A stretch of DNA of 64,000 nucleotides, from assembly GCA_009763385.1 (NCBI GenBank), contig CM019831.1, forward strand, positions 14,906,080 through 14,970,079, read 5' to 3'. The notes beneath the pieces were generated by a model. It saw nothing but the letters and a program-made list of their open reading frames with translations, made no database searches and was not told the origin of the DNA. Source of the stretch: Coix lacryma-jobi var. lacryma-jobi. Taxonomy: Eukaryota > Streptophyta > Magnoliopsida > Poales > Poaceae. Both the position numbers and the translations under genes were made by a program. Shown piece by piece: positions 31,256 to 41,079 of the stretch; the stretch's first letter is position 1, and the number at the start of each line of letters is the position of its first letter.

Positions 31256-33399
31256 ACATCTTGTGGATCGGAATTAAATTTGTGGGCATTATAGGGACGA
31301 AGATTCGGCCAACAAGCACAGCCAAAAATTCTGAGGGAAGAGTAATCTGGTTTTTGCTGAAACAATCGCTCAAGGGGGGTTTCAAAATTGATGACTCGAC
31401 TAGGAGTACGATTAATTAAATAAGTGGCGGCTATAAAAGCATCTTCCCAGAACTTAAGAGGCATAGATGCATGAGCTAATAAAGCTAGTCCAACTTCAAC
31501 AATATGTCGATGCTTTCGTTCGGCAGCCCCGTTTTGCTGATGAGCATGCGGGCATGAAACAAGATGGGATATGCCAATGCGATCAAAAAAGGAATGCAAT
31601 TTTTGATATTCGCCTCCCCAATCAGTCTGCATTGATATTATCTTTCGATTAAAGAGTCTTTCAACTAGATTTTGAAACTCATGAAATTTCTGGAAAACTT
31701 CAGATTTGTGCTTAAGGGGATAAAGCCACACAAATTTGCTATAGTCATCAATAAAGCTAACATAGAATCTGTTTCTTCCAACACAAAAGGGCGAGGGTCC
31801 CCAAACATCAGAAAAAATAAGCTGTAAAGGTTGGCTAGAAACACTATGCGATTTTGGATAAGGAAGCTGATGACTTTTTGCCTTTTGACAAGCATCACAC
31901 ACAGACTCTTTATTTGATTCACTTAAACACGGAAGATTGTTCATACTAATAATTTTAGAAACAATGGGGGCAGAAGCATGGCCCAAACGACTATGCCACC
32001 TCTCAAAGGATGGCTTGACGACTCCAAAAGCTTGCTTTATGGTGGATGAAGGAGGAAGAGGGTATAGACCCCTGCGGCATGACCCTCTAAGTATGGTGTT
32101 CTTCGTGGCCTGATCCTTGATCAAAAAATAATCAGGGTGAAATTCAAGGAAAGTTGAATTATCTTTAGTAAGGCGATGAACAGAAACAAGATTTTTTGCA
32201 GCTTTTGGAACGTGAAGAACATTATTCAGATGTAAATTACGAGTTGGGGTATGAACTATTGAATGACCAATATGTTTAATTTCCATACCTGCACCGCTTG
32301 CGGTGTGAATTTGTTCGCCTCCGTTGTACTTGTCACGAACGGCGAGCTTCTCAAGATCACTGGTTATATTGTCTGTAGCACCAGTGTCCATGTACCAGTT
32401 TTGATCCATGGAGTAGAGACTCATAGCAGCAGCAACCTGTCGTTCTTCTGGAACATAGTTCTCATCAAAACGGTGCCAGCATTCAAGCGCCGTATGTCCT
32501 GTCTTGAAGCAGACTTGGCAGATGGGACGCCCATTGTTGTCGTGGGTTGCAGTAGGACCAGTGGGAAAGCTTTTGCGTGGCTGATTTTGCTGGTTGTAGC
32601 GTGTCTGTTGCTGCTGTCCACGCCCACCAGACCCACGGCCGCCAGCGCCCCGACCATAGTTTGGACGCCCACGACCACCGCGGCTAGAACCACGCGACTG
32701 CTGGTTCCCGCCACGGCCACCTCCTCTTCCTGCTGAATTGGCTGATGAAGATCCTGTGCCAAGCTGCAGTTCTAATCTAGTCTCAAAGCTTAGTAATTGT
32801 GAGTACAATTCAGTGGGGGTGACAGGTTCAACCCTAGTTACAAGAGCAGAGACTAAAGGATTAAATTCTGGATCTAGACCATTGCAGATATACATCACCA
32901 ATTCTTCATCATCAAGGGGCTTTCCTGCTGTAGCCATCTCGTCTGCGAGCCCCTTCATCTTGCCGTAGTACTGAGCCACGGTCATGTTCTCCTTTTTTGT
33001 CGTGGCGAGGGCGAGGCGTACGTTGGTGGTACGGGCACGCGTGTGTGACGCGAACATGTCGCTGATCACCTTCCATGCTTCAGCGGCGGTCTTCGAGATG
33101 GCGACTTGCGCCAAGATGTCCCTCGACAGGGAACCAAGGAGAAAGCCGAGGACTTGCTGATCCGCGGCAAACCACTCCTCGTAGGCCGGATTGACGACCT
33201 TGACAACCTTGCCATCGGCTGCCTTCTCGTCCACTTCTTCAGAGGGAGCGACGGCTTTGCCGTTGACATAACGCTCCAGCCTCGCGCCTCGTAAGGTCGC
33301 GAGAACCTGCGCCGAGCACATCGCATGGTTCTGGCGGGTGAGCTTCTCGGTGACTTGAACGCCGAGAAGAGGGTTGGTCGTCGAGCTTGATGACGCCAT
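31251..33399 (-). pseudogene. Copia gag, protease and integrase part
   Basis: The start is the ATG at 33399 (MASSSSTTNPLLG), close behind the primer-binding site. Gag includes the UBN2-type helical region (AAEAWKVISDMFASHTRARTTN in family terms), an RGG-rich basic tract and a zinc knuckle CQVCFKTGHTALEC. Protease is at WYMDTGATDNIT. Integrase has the HHCC finger (HSRLGHAS, CDACQKAKSH) and the catalytic core (FSDVWGPSP, QTDWGGEY, HQQNGAAERKHRH). The frame ends past DPQDVFF because of a one-base loss in a T run near 31250. The product would package and integrate the element. Confidence 0.93.
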
Positions 33400-33422
33400 G
33401 GAGATCTTGATTCTTGAATCGC

Positions 33423-33439
33423 CTACGCTCCGATTACCA
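33423..33439 (-). other. Copia primer-binding site
   Basis: Directly inside the 5' LTR the minus strand reads TGGTAATCGGAGCG. It resembles TGGTATCAGAGC, the complement of the 3' end of initiator tRNA-Met, with a base inserted and a change. Position and likeness support the call. Confidence 0.75.
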
Positions 33440-33731
33440 TGAAAGAAACAGAGGCGCACTTGAAGCTTCTAGTGGAACACCGGCCTCCAAACACAGAGGT
33501 CACGGTGGTTACGTGTTAATTAGATACCTGCACAACATGGTGCGGTTACAAATATATATGGAGGAGATATGACCGGCTAGAGACAAAACTAGGAAAGACT
33601 AAATTTAGTAACAAGAATCCTAGGCCTGTACAACAATCTACAATCCTTAGCCGGTCATGACTCTTCCATATTTGGTTTGCTTACACGTCTATATTTAGGT
33701 ATATCTATATTTAGTTACAAGATGTTTAACA
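33440..33731 (-). repeat. Copia 5' LTR (right on the plus strand)
   Basis: 292 bp, same as the left LTR except one base noticed. It is followed by the CACAC duplication and then by the resumed NLR exon. Confidence 0.95.
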
Positions 33732-33736
33732 CACAC

Positions 33737-34119
33737 AAGACGAGGTTGATCTCCTCAAGGATTTACCAAACCTAAATACTCTCCGTCTTTCTTTCAAGGA
33801 GTTTCAATATGGCGAGCTCCGGTTCAGGGGAGATAATTATCTCCAAAATCTCTGGGTCCTCGAGATTGCTTGCAACTGCAGGTTACAGTCTGTTACGTTT
33901 GAGACCAGGTGGGTAATGCGTGGACTTGAGGTCCTCAAGATCCGCTGCTCTAATGTGTCATCCTTGAAGTTTTCTGGGCTAAAGCATCTATACAATCTCA
34001 AGGAAGTCTCACTTAGTGGATCCTACGAAGACAAGGTCAAGCAACAATTGAAGAGCCAACTTGATGAGCATCCGAGGGAAATGAAGCCTGTCTTGAAGGA
34101 GGAACCAGGTTCTTCCTAA
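33737..34119 (+). pseudogene. NLR exon 4c: last leucine-rich repeats and C-terminus
   Basis: After the Copia element the frame continues QDEVDLLKDLPNLNTLRLSF, an LRR start. LWVLEIACNCRLQSV, LEVLKIRCSNVSSL and LYNLKEVSLSG follow, and it ends HPREMKPVLKEEPGSS with TAA at 34117-34119. Leucine spacing is regular. No stop or shift was seen in this part. 34120-34549 downstream has no gene. Confidence 0.85.
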
Positions 34120-34549
34120 CGGTCTCTGAGCAGTTGAAGCTGCGATGGTCGTCGCCTCCACCATCCATTCGCGTTTGCAGGACTAGCTACATGGCTAGCT
34201 GGTTGCCTGGTGCAGTGTTGCTGTTCATTTTATAGTTTTAAACCTCCCGCTATAGCCTTTTGAAGCAGGGTGCCGCTATTTATGTTCATGAACAATTTCG
34301 CCGTTATATCTCTCTATAGCTTCGCTATTAGCTGTTTTGAAGAAACGCCGCTAAACGCCTTAACCAGTTATATAAAACATTACTTTCACTCTGTTACTGC
34401 TGCCCATTATTCTCAGTCAAATAGATACATTTTCTACGATTTTCACCCCAAAATATTCACCGTATGAATGTGTCAATGCCTATTTATTTCTAGGAGAACT
34501 GGATTATATATATAACTTGATGGCTGCATCCAATCCAGTTCATCCATGA
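34120..34549. other. 3' flank of the NLR, no further gene
   Basis: Probably the 3' UTR and flank. A GC/AT-mixed section with pieces such as CCTCCCGCTATAGCC and AACGCCGCTAAACGCC at 34240-34370 resembles degraded transposon DNA, but no ends were found. Confidence 0.4.
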
Positions 34550-34836
34550 TGTTCTTTTTTTATAAAGAAAGCTTTGATTAAAACCTCAAAAACAATACAT
34601 CAAGATGATACAAAGCCTTAGAGAGCAACTTCCGGCCTCTGCACCTAACATGAGACACATTCTTGCTGAGCCATAGGGTTTAGAAAGTGTAACAAAGTAG
34701 ATGACCTACATATAGGAGAAAAATATCTTTTTTCACGAACTACATCATTCTTGCCGAGCCAAATAGACCAACAAATCATAGCTACTCGCAAAAGTAAAAA
34801 CTTCACATCCTCGTTGACACCTCTTAGCCAGCCACT
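34550..34836 (-). mobile_element. LINE 3' end fragment
   Basis: On the minus strand the text ends GGTTTTAATCAAAGCTTTCTTTAT followed by A residues, the typical tail of plant L1-type LINEs. A short open frame before it (GWLRGVNEDVKFLLLR, CWSIWLGKNDVV) matches the C-terminus of LINE ORF2 after the reverse-transcriptase zinc-binding region. It is cut at 34836 by the Tat element; no LINE coding sequence is evident beyond 59637, so it was probably 5'-truncated. Confidence 0.7.
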
Positions 34837-35426
34837 TGTTGGAACCACACCTGCCTTACCTCCGCTTTAGCGCAGGGGGGTGGCGAGGGCTAACTGTCGT
34901 AAACACAAGCGAAGGTTAAGCGGTGGAGATATTTTTTTTAATTCCAAAAGGTCGTGTCATTACACTGTTCATCTCATGGTATTTATAGGAAATACCAAGG
35001 GACACTAGACAAATTACATTAGGGTACAAGAAAGATTCCTCAGCATCGCGTGGTGGAAGGGCAAAATCGTACTAACACGGGCAGAGTGGAAACCCTAGCT
35101 CACTTCCTACCCGTCCGCCGCCACCTGGTTTGCGCACACCTTCGTGCGAACGCGGAGGTTAATCTCTCAGCTCCGCCAGTCGCGAGGCCCGCGTTCGCTT
35201 GCCATCCGTTGAGCTTAGCCCTCCTTGCGAAGGTGCGCGGTATGCGCGAGGGTTGTTTCCTGTCCCCTTCACGCTTTTTTCCTGCAAGAACCGCAAGATA
35301 ACCCGAAGGTCGAAACAGTATTCGAGGGTTAGGTAAATGACCCGAGGGATTTAAAGAGTGACGCCGCGAGGGTCGTCTCCAGACTCAGCCTGCGCGACGT
35401 CACTGCCGAGGGTTCTTCCCCCAACA
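34837..35426 (-). repeat. Tat 3' LTR (left on the plus strand)
   Basis: 590 bp. A polypurine-like tract, TTGAGGGGCTAC on the minus strand (35427-35438), lies directly inside. It lacks about 12 bp in small indels compared with the right LTR (for example near 34893-34920). Confidence 0.95.
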
Positions 35427-35649
35427 GTAGCCCCTCAATGGCTTGGATCTAAAAACGATCGATCTTTAGGCCCAAGCAGCACCTTTGTTTGGAAAAGAAA
35501 CAGTGTCCCTCGGCAGCGACGCCCGCGGCTGCTTGTGGGCCGGGCCGTTGGTTTTTTGTTTGCGGTGTTAGGGGTCCATTTCGTTTTTTGTGCCGTGGTT
35601 TTTGGGGTCTGTGCTGTTTTTGTCGGGCTGGATGGTTCGTGCCTTGGCC
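35427..35649. other. Upstream region of the opposite-strand gene
   Basis: GC-mixed, T/G-rich DNA between the LTR and the TATA box at 35650. Open frames here have no family resemblance. It probably holds promoter elements for the plus-strand gene. Confidence 0.45.
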
Positions 35650-35657
35650 TATAAATA
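35650..35657 (+). promoter_or_regulatory. TATA box for the opposite-strand gene
   Basis: TATAAATA on the plus strand lies 156 bp before the ATG at 35806, in the context GGCCTATAAATATGTGGG. It points away from the LTR and toward pol, so it would drive a transcript convergent with the genomic RNA of the element. Confidence 0.65.
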
Positions 35658-35805
35658 TGTGGGTTGGTAGATGCTTTGAAGTTGTGCCATCCTTTTGCTA
35701 TAGCCAACCTGCTGCTGCGATTTGCTTGTAGCGAGGGTTTGTTTTAGTTTGTTTGCGAAGGTTGAGTGAGTCGTTCGTTGTGCGAAGTTTGAGTCAGCTA
35801 AAGAC

Positions 35806-36135
35806 ATGGCTAGGTTGAAGCAGACTGCTCGTGTTGCATCTCCGTCCGACACGGACGAGAGGAGAACTTTTGAGTTTGAGCTTAGTCGAGTTTGTAACTC
35901 GGATTTTGCCTCGTACATCAGGCGAGGCTGGATCGAGGAGGGAAAGGCAAGGGCCAGCTCTGGAGAGACTGTGCCGAAGCCGGAGGCTGACAAAGTTGTT
36001 GTCTTTGAAGAGTTTTTTGAGGCAGGTCTGCGATTTCCAACGATTTTGTTCGTAACTTCGGTGCTTCAGTGTTTTAAACTGAAGTTCCATCAGCTGACGC
36101 TTTCGTGCTTTACGAAGTTGTCTATTTTCGTGTGG
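35806..36135 (+). pseudogene. Tat opposite-strand gene, exon 1a: gypsy-type transposon domain, H3-like N-terminus
   Basis: The product starts MARLKQTARVASPSDTDE. Its first nine residues match histone H3 (MARTKQTAR) except T to L at tail position 3. From about residue 65 it enters the plant putative gypsy-type transposon domain (PF04195-like): VFEEFFEAGLRFP, VLQCFKLKFHQLT, LSIFVW. After codon 110 the chromovirus interrupts it, and the frame continues unchanged at 48626. The start has a G at -3 and +4, a good context. Opposite-strand ORFs are known from Tat elements (for example gene23 of maize Grande), but their function is unknown. The host element is on the minus strand, so this gene is antisense to it. 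Confidence 0.85.
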
Positions 36136-39127
36136 TGTAACACCCTAAAAATTTCTCCAAAACAAAATAGGTGAAAATGATTTAATTATGAATTTGTGAG
36201 CATTTAACCTAGGGGTTAAATAATTTTTATGGAAATAAAAGAGTAGTGGCAACATGTTTTTGCATTCATGCTGGTGCATCATATTTATTGAAGTGATTGG
36301 TTTTTGCCAAAATTTGAAAATGAATTCAAACTTCATTTGAAAAGGCTTTGAAATGCTTTGAAAACAAAAAGGAAAAGAGTTTTTATTCTTTTCTCCTCCT
36401 CTCCTCGCTTTCGGCCTGGGAAGCCTTGCGGCCCAGCCCGTCAGCGCCTCCCTCCCTTCTCCCTCTTTCCCCGTTGGGCCAGCGCTCCCCTTCCTCCCCT
36501 CGCCGTGCGGCCCAGCAGGCCGGCCCGCGCAGCCGCGTGCGCCGCCTCTCTCTCCCTCCCTGCGGCTGACGTCGCAGCCTCGCCCGTCAGCGTCCGCCTT
36601 CCCCCTCCTTCGCCCGCTCGCAGCGCCCGAGCGCAACCGCCTCGCGTCCGGGTCTCGCGCGAGTCGTGCAAGCCCGCGCCCACGTCCTCACCTCCTCCGC
36701 GTGCTTATAGCGCGTGCGCTCGCCCCGCTTTCCCCCCTTTTCCCTCAGTTCGTTCCCGTTGCGCACGCATCTGAGCACCCGAGCGCCAGCCGAGCTTGCC
36801 GCCGCCCGCCGCCGTCGCTCCGGCGAATCTCCGCACCGCAGGCCGATTCGTCACCCTCAGAGCTCCGCGCTGAAGTGGTGACGACCCCGAACCCCTTTAC
36901 TCTCTCCCTTACTTTCGTTTTGGCCCTAACCGCCGTTGTCTGCTCACAGTTCCGCCGCCGTCGCTCGGGCCTCGCCGCCGTTCGCCGTTCGCCATCGTCC
37001 GAGCCTCTCCGTCCCTTCCCTCGACGCGGTGAGAACCCCTTGCGACCCGCTCCCTCTCTGTCCCCTTGGTTTGGCTCGGGGTGCCCTTGTGGCCGAGTCC
37101 CCGTGCTCCGCTGTGCCTCCCATGGCGTCCGCGCGCACGACGTCGTGCGACGAGCCGCGACGCCGCGGCCAGAGCCGCGCCCGGCGCGCCGTCGGCTCGC
37201 CCCGCGCTCACACCTCCCCCGCTTCTAATCTGCGTCGTCCGACTCCGATCCGGCGCTCAGATCGGCCGATACCCCTTCGCCGGCTATCTTGCTAAAGAGC
37301 CCCTGGGGAAGCCGGGAATCAACCCGCGGTCCAGCGAGCACTATTCCCTGTGCCTTGAAAAGTTTGCAACCAGGCCCCTGCGTTTCTGTTGAATTGAGGC
37401 GCAGTCCAGCCGGCAGAGAATTTGATTTAAAATTCAGTTTAAATTCTGATTTAAATTCAAATTGATTTCAGTCTATTTACAGATTTGCCACTACATTAAA
37501 ATGCTTATAAAATCCACGTTTTAGCTCCGTTTTGACCCGTTCAAGTTGCGTTAGGTTCGTAATTTAGTTATCTACCTGTTTATGCCTCTGTTAGACAGCG
37601 TAGATCAGTTTAGTTTCAGAGTTTATGTTAATCTTGTTTAGGGCTTTAGAAACACCGTTTCGGCCGTATCTTTCGCATAGTAACTCCGTTTTCGGTGAAC
37701 CAAAACTTGTTGTGATCGTAGAAACGCGTACTTCAGTTTTATCAAAGATTTATTTCTATTTATTACTGTTTGTTGTACTGTTCTAATGATAGCCTTGTTT
37801 GCATTGTGTATGTTTGCGCCTGGAATGCGTGGTGATGTTTTGTGATCGAGTAGATGGTGAGTCGGTGTGGTACGACCAGGACCCCTCTTTCAGCGACCAG
37901 CAGGAAGATCAGTCTTTCGACAACCAAGGCAAGTTAGCATGGGATCTCCTTGTTACCCATTTCACTTTACCATTAAATTACTCATTTATGCATGTGTCCA
38001 ATTGAGCAACCTTAGAGACCCACTTAGCTTTGTTATCTGTGATGTTCTTGACTCCGTGGGATATATGCATATGGGTAGAATGCTAGTGCTAACTGACTTA
38101 TAACTGATCCAGTCCAATGATGAATTTTGTTCTCATGATGATATGTTGTTAAACGGTTAATAAAACTTGCTGTTAGCAAAAGCTGGGATTGACAGTGCTA
38201 CCATGAGTGCTATATGGCTCTGGTTTTAGCTCAGTACACTGGACCTTTTCTAACTGGTTAGCGGTAACCCGGAAGGGCGCAAGAGGGGCTTGCCTCTACG
38301 GATGTAGGGCTGCTCCTGTTCCTATGAGTATAGCTGCGATGGCCTTGTGCCATAGGAAAGGGGGGTTTGCTATGTCTGATTGCCAAGGAAACCTCGCGGC
38401 CCTAACCTGTTAGACGAACCAGCGAAAGGCTTCATAGTGTGCCCTACCGATCTACCTCGGAAGTGGATCAAGAGGTTGGCCGCCTCGGGCACAAGGGTAA
38501 CACGGCTTGTGGGTAAAGATGCACAACCTCTGCAGAGTGTAAAACTGTTATAACAGCCGTGCTCACGGTCACGAGCGGCCCGGAAAACTAGCAGAACTAT
38601 GATACCTGAATAACTGTTTACTTTATGTTGATGGTACCTTATGATGTCTTAATTATCTTTGTTGGACAAATGGATCATGGGTTAAGGGTTAAGCACCATA
38701 TTCGTTTACCTTAATGCTAAAACTTTGCCAACTTAAAAGCTAACTGCAGTCAGCCAGTGTCAGCCTTTTGAGCCTCATGAACCCTGTGTTAGCTTGCTAA
38801 GTACGAGAAGTACTTACGCTTGTTGTTTTTCTTCTTTTTGGGCAAAATCCCGGTTGGGTAACAGATGAAGGTGCAGTTGGCGACTTCCCAGAGGACTTCT
38901 AGGCTAGCTGTTTCCCCCAGTCAGCGTTCCCTGTGGAGTAGATCTTGTTAGCAGTTCAGTTATCTTTTGTTTCGCTTGATGTAATACTTGTGTTGATTCT
39001 ATCGTTATGTAATAAACAATGTGATGATGCCACCTTCTTGTAATTTGTCTAACTTATGTGTGTGATTGTTTCCTGGGACACATGAGTATTCCGCCACAAT
39101 TTTATCCTTAAAAATTGGGGTGTGACA
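36136..39127 (+). repeat. Chromovirus 5' LTR
   Basis: 2992 bp. An AT-rich start is followed by a GC-rich middle (about 36400-37300) and a long 3' part. Many open frames appear in the GC-rich block on both strands; they recur in the other LTR and have no protein resemblance. It is 18 bp shorter than the 3' LTR, mostly from two small direct-repeat indels (near 36634 and 36990). Confidence 0.95.
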
Positions 39128-39145
39128 AATTGGTATCAAAGCTTT
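39128..39145 (+). other. Chromovirus primer-binding site
   Basis: Three bases inside the 5' LTR comes TGGTATCAAAGC, matching the complement of initiator tRNA-Met (TGGTATCAGAGC) at all but one base, here a G to A change. Confidence 0.9.
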
Positions 39146-39321
39146 GTTGACTGTAGGACGCAAGCCTAGCTAGGAAATGACCGTTCTAACACCTTTTTGT
39201 TACCTGTTCATGCTTATTTTATTATCTTGTTACTTTATTAAAATTTACATGCTTCTTATTCTTATTCTATTGTGTAAAACTATTTGTTTCCGCTTATCTT
39301 ATCTTAATTTATAACGTCAGG

Positions 39322-40407
39322 ATGCCTCGCATGAACAACCGCGCGTATCGTGCCCTTTTCACCGCCAGCGCCAGCCAGCCTGCTCCCCCTGTGGTCCACA
39401 TCCCCGACAGTGACGGTTCCTCCAGCTCCTCCAACACCGCCTTCATCGTGGAGGATGAAGAGTTGACCTCTACCCCGACTGTCTCTGAGGAGCTAGCAGC
39501 GCCACCACTGCCCCCTGCAGCAGTTCCCGAGTCTCCAGCTCCGGAAGTGCCCGCTCCGGAGGTGCCAGCACCAGTGGAGCCTGTGCCTGAGGCGCCAGCT
39601 CCTGAGGCGCCAGCGCCTGAGGTCCCTGCTCCAGAGGCACCCGCTCCCGTGGCGCCTGTCGCTCCACCAGTCGTGGAGGTCCCTGCCGCTCCAGCAGCTC
39701 CTGCAGCACCGGCCTTCGTGCCAGTGTACCCGGTGGTGCACTCTCCCGCTGTTTCGTCTGCCTCAGCACCAACACCCCCTGCCTCTCCAGTAGTGCAGGT
39801 GGTGGATGAAGACCTTGGATGGACTCGTCGCTTCATGTTCAAGAAGCCTGACGAGACAACATACTACCATAGTATGCTGGTTCGCCTGCTGGATGAGTAC
39901 TACCCAGAGTTGGAGGCCAAGCTCCAGTATCACTGTGGCGAGTACACTCATCCTTTGGAGGCCACTTACTGGAAGTCCGACCTGATGGTTACAGGTTGGA
40001 ATGATATGGATCAAGCCCACATCATAGAGTCGGCTCACAGGACTACCACCAAGCGTGGTGAAGCTCTCGCCAGCATGGAGGACGCAGCGCAGGATGCTTT
40101 CTTGCATTACCGTGGTCTGCGCTTCCAGTCTATGAGGACTGACCGCTACCGCTACCTGCCCCACAGTGACATGGTGGGCTCGTGGCAAGCTCTGCTTTCT
40201 CCTGTGGAGTACCCGGTTCTGGTCTCTACCGCCCAGCATGCCTATGAAGTGCAGAGGAAGACTGACAAGGTGTAGGATGACCTGCGCGCTTCACAGAAAG
40301 TGATGAGGCATCTGGAACGTGAAGTGGACCATCTTCGCGGTGAGCTAGGTCTTCTAGCTGTTTACAAGAAGTACAGAGCCAACGATGCCCCCGGTGGAGC
40401 CCAGTAG
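39322..40407 (+). pseudogene. Chromovirus ORF0 upstream of gag, one TAG
   Basis: The frame starts MPRMNNRAYRALFTA. It has a long Pro/Ala/Glu-rich stretch built from repeats of PAPE(V/A)PAPE type (about residues 65-130) and then a folded-looking part (DEDLGWTRRFMFKKPDE, YYPELEAKLQYHCGEYTH). An in-frame TAG at 40273-40275 cuts it at 317 codons. The same frame then goes on for 43 codons (LRASQKVMRHLEREVDHLRGE, a short coiled coil) to another TAG at 40405-40407, taken as the real end. The function is unknown. Rice RIRE3/RIRE8-type elements have been reported to carry an ORF0 in this place; I cannot check homology. It lies about 180 bp behind the primer-binding site. Confidence 0.8.
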
Positions 40408-41079
40408 TTTGCCTACCATGTTTAGTTATCTCGTTTAGAATCGTTGTTTTAATTTCAGTTTGTGTGTGGTGAACTTTTAGTGGATGTGTTGCTTGTGTTA
40501 GTGAACTATGTTTGATGGATCTTTGCTTGTGTGTGGTGAAGTATGGGTTTTGTCTGTGCTTCTCCAAGTTTAAAACATATATCTGTGGTGAATAAAGTTG
40601 TTTATCCCTTATCTGTGTTGCTGTTTTTCTGGAGCAGTCTGTGGTTATATCAGTGTTTTTCTTAATCCGTGTTCCCAAAAATTATGAAATTTTTGTGGAA
40701 GTATCTAGACTGATGTACCTTTCAAACAAATCTAGAACCAAGTCTTTATCTGTTCGGATCTAGGAGATATGCCTGTTTAAAGTTGATGTTTCTGCGCAGT
40801 CTGTCATCCAGGACAGGTTCTGTTCAACGCTGTTTTCGACCCAAATTCTGGCCGAATCTGAAAAAGTGTTCTATACGAAAGTTGTGGCTGGTTTCTTAAG
40901 CTTTCCAACGATGTCTGGTTCATCCCTGTTGGATTTCTGTAGTTTGAGTGATGTCAGTTTTAGTGCGCTGCTGTTGACAAGGATGTGCACAGAAATTTTC
41001 AGCAATGTTCATTTATATCTAAATATGCTATCTATGTTGGATATAAAGGTCTAACTCTTGCGCATTTGTTGGTGAGCAG
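40408..41079. other. Spacer between ORF0 and gag
   Basis: No coding feature. T/G-rich leader-like DNA that may hold an intron acceptor or a re-initiation region for gag; GTTGGTGAGCAG before the gag ATG (41080) ends in AG and could be a splice acceptor. Confidence 0.4.

Larger units (their letters stand above)
28744..33731 (-). mobile_element. Ty1/Copia LTR retrotransposon in the LRR exon (TSD CACAC)
   Basis: Two 292-bp LTRs (28744-29035 and 33440-33731) start TGAAAGAAAC and end GTTTAACA. By eye they differ at one base (T/G at about the 12th position). CACAC flanks the element (28739-28743, 33732-33736). Removing it with one duplication restores the LRR frame. The coding strand is minus, so the 5' LTR is at 33440-33731. 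The order gag, protease, integrase, reverse transcriptase, RNase H is that of Copia. One frameshift is seen. With the usual grass rate of 1.3e-8 per site per year, one difference in 292 suggests roughly 0.1-0.2 million years; this is a weak estimate from a single site. Confidence 0.97.
17823..34119 (+). pseudogene. CC-NB-LRR (NLR) disease-resistance gene, four exons, disrupted
   Basis: The exon pieces 17823-18974, 19136-19686, 25562-26140 and 26954-34119 join in phase 0 at GT-AG borders. They spell an Rx-type coiled coil, two degenerate nucleotide-binding-like modules, a nucleotide-binding domain with an intact P-loop, and leucine-rich repeats. Plant NLRs are intracellular immune receptors that detect pathogen effectors. 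Lesions include a stop and frame change in exon 2, and, in exon 4, a CACTA-type MITE (27318-27541), an 8-bp duplication (28047-28062) and a 5-kb Copia element (28744-33731). Removing each insertion with one duplication restores the frame, so all are secondary. It could still make a truncated protein from exon 1. Treating the four pieces as one gene is an inference from phase and domain order. Confidence 0.8.

Noticed and set aside
36348..37392. Open frames in the GC-rich part of the chromovirus LTR (also at 45808-46957)
   Set aside because: Present in both LTRs with frame-disrupting differences, on both strands, and without domains.
37799..38413. Small frames in the 3' half of the LTR (also 47291-47905)
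   Set aside because: Identical in both LTRs because the LTRs are young; no feature beyond that.
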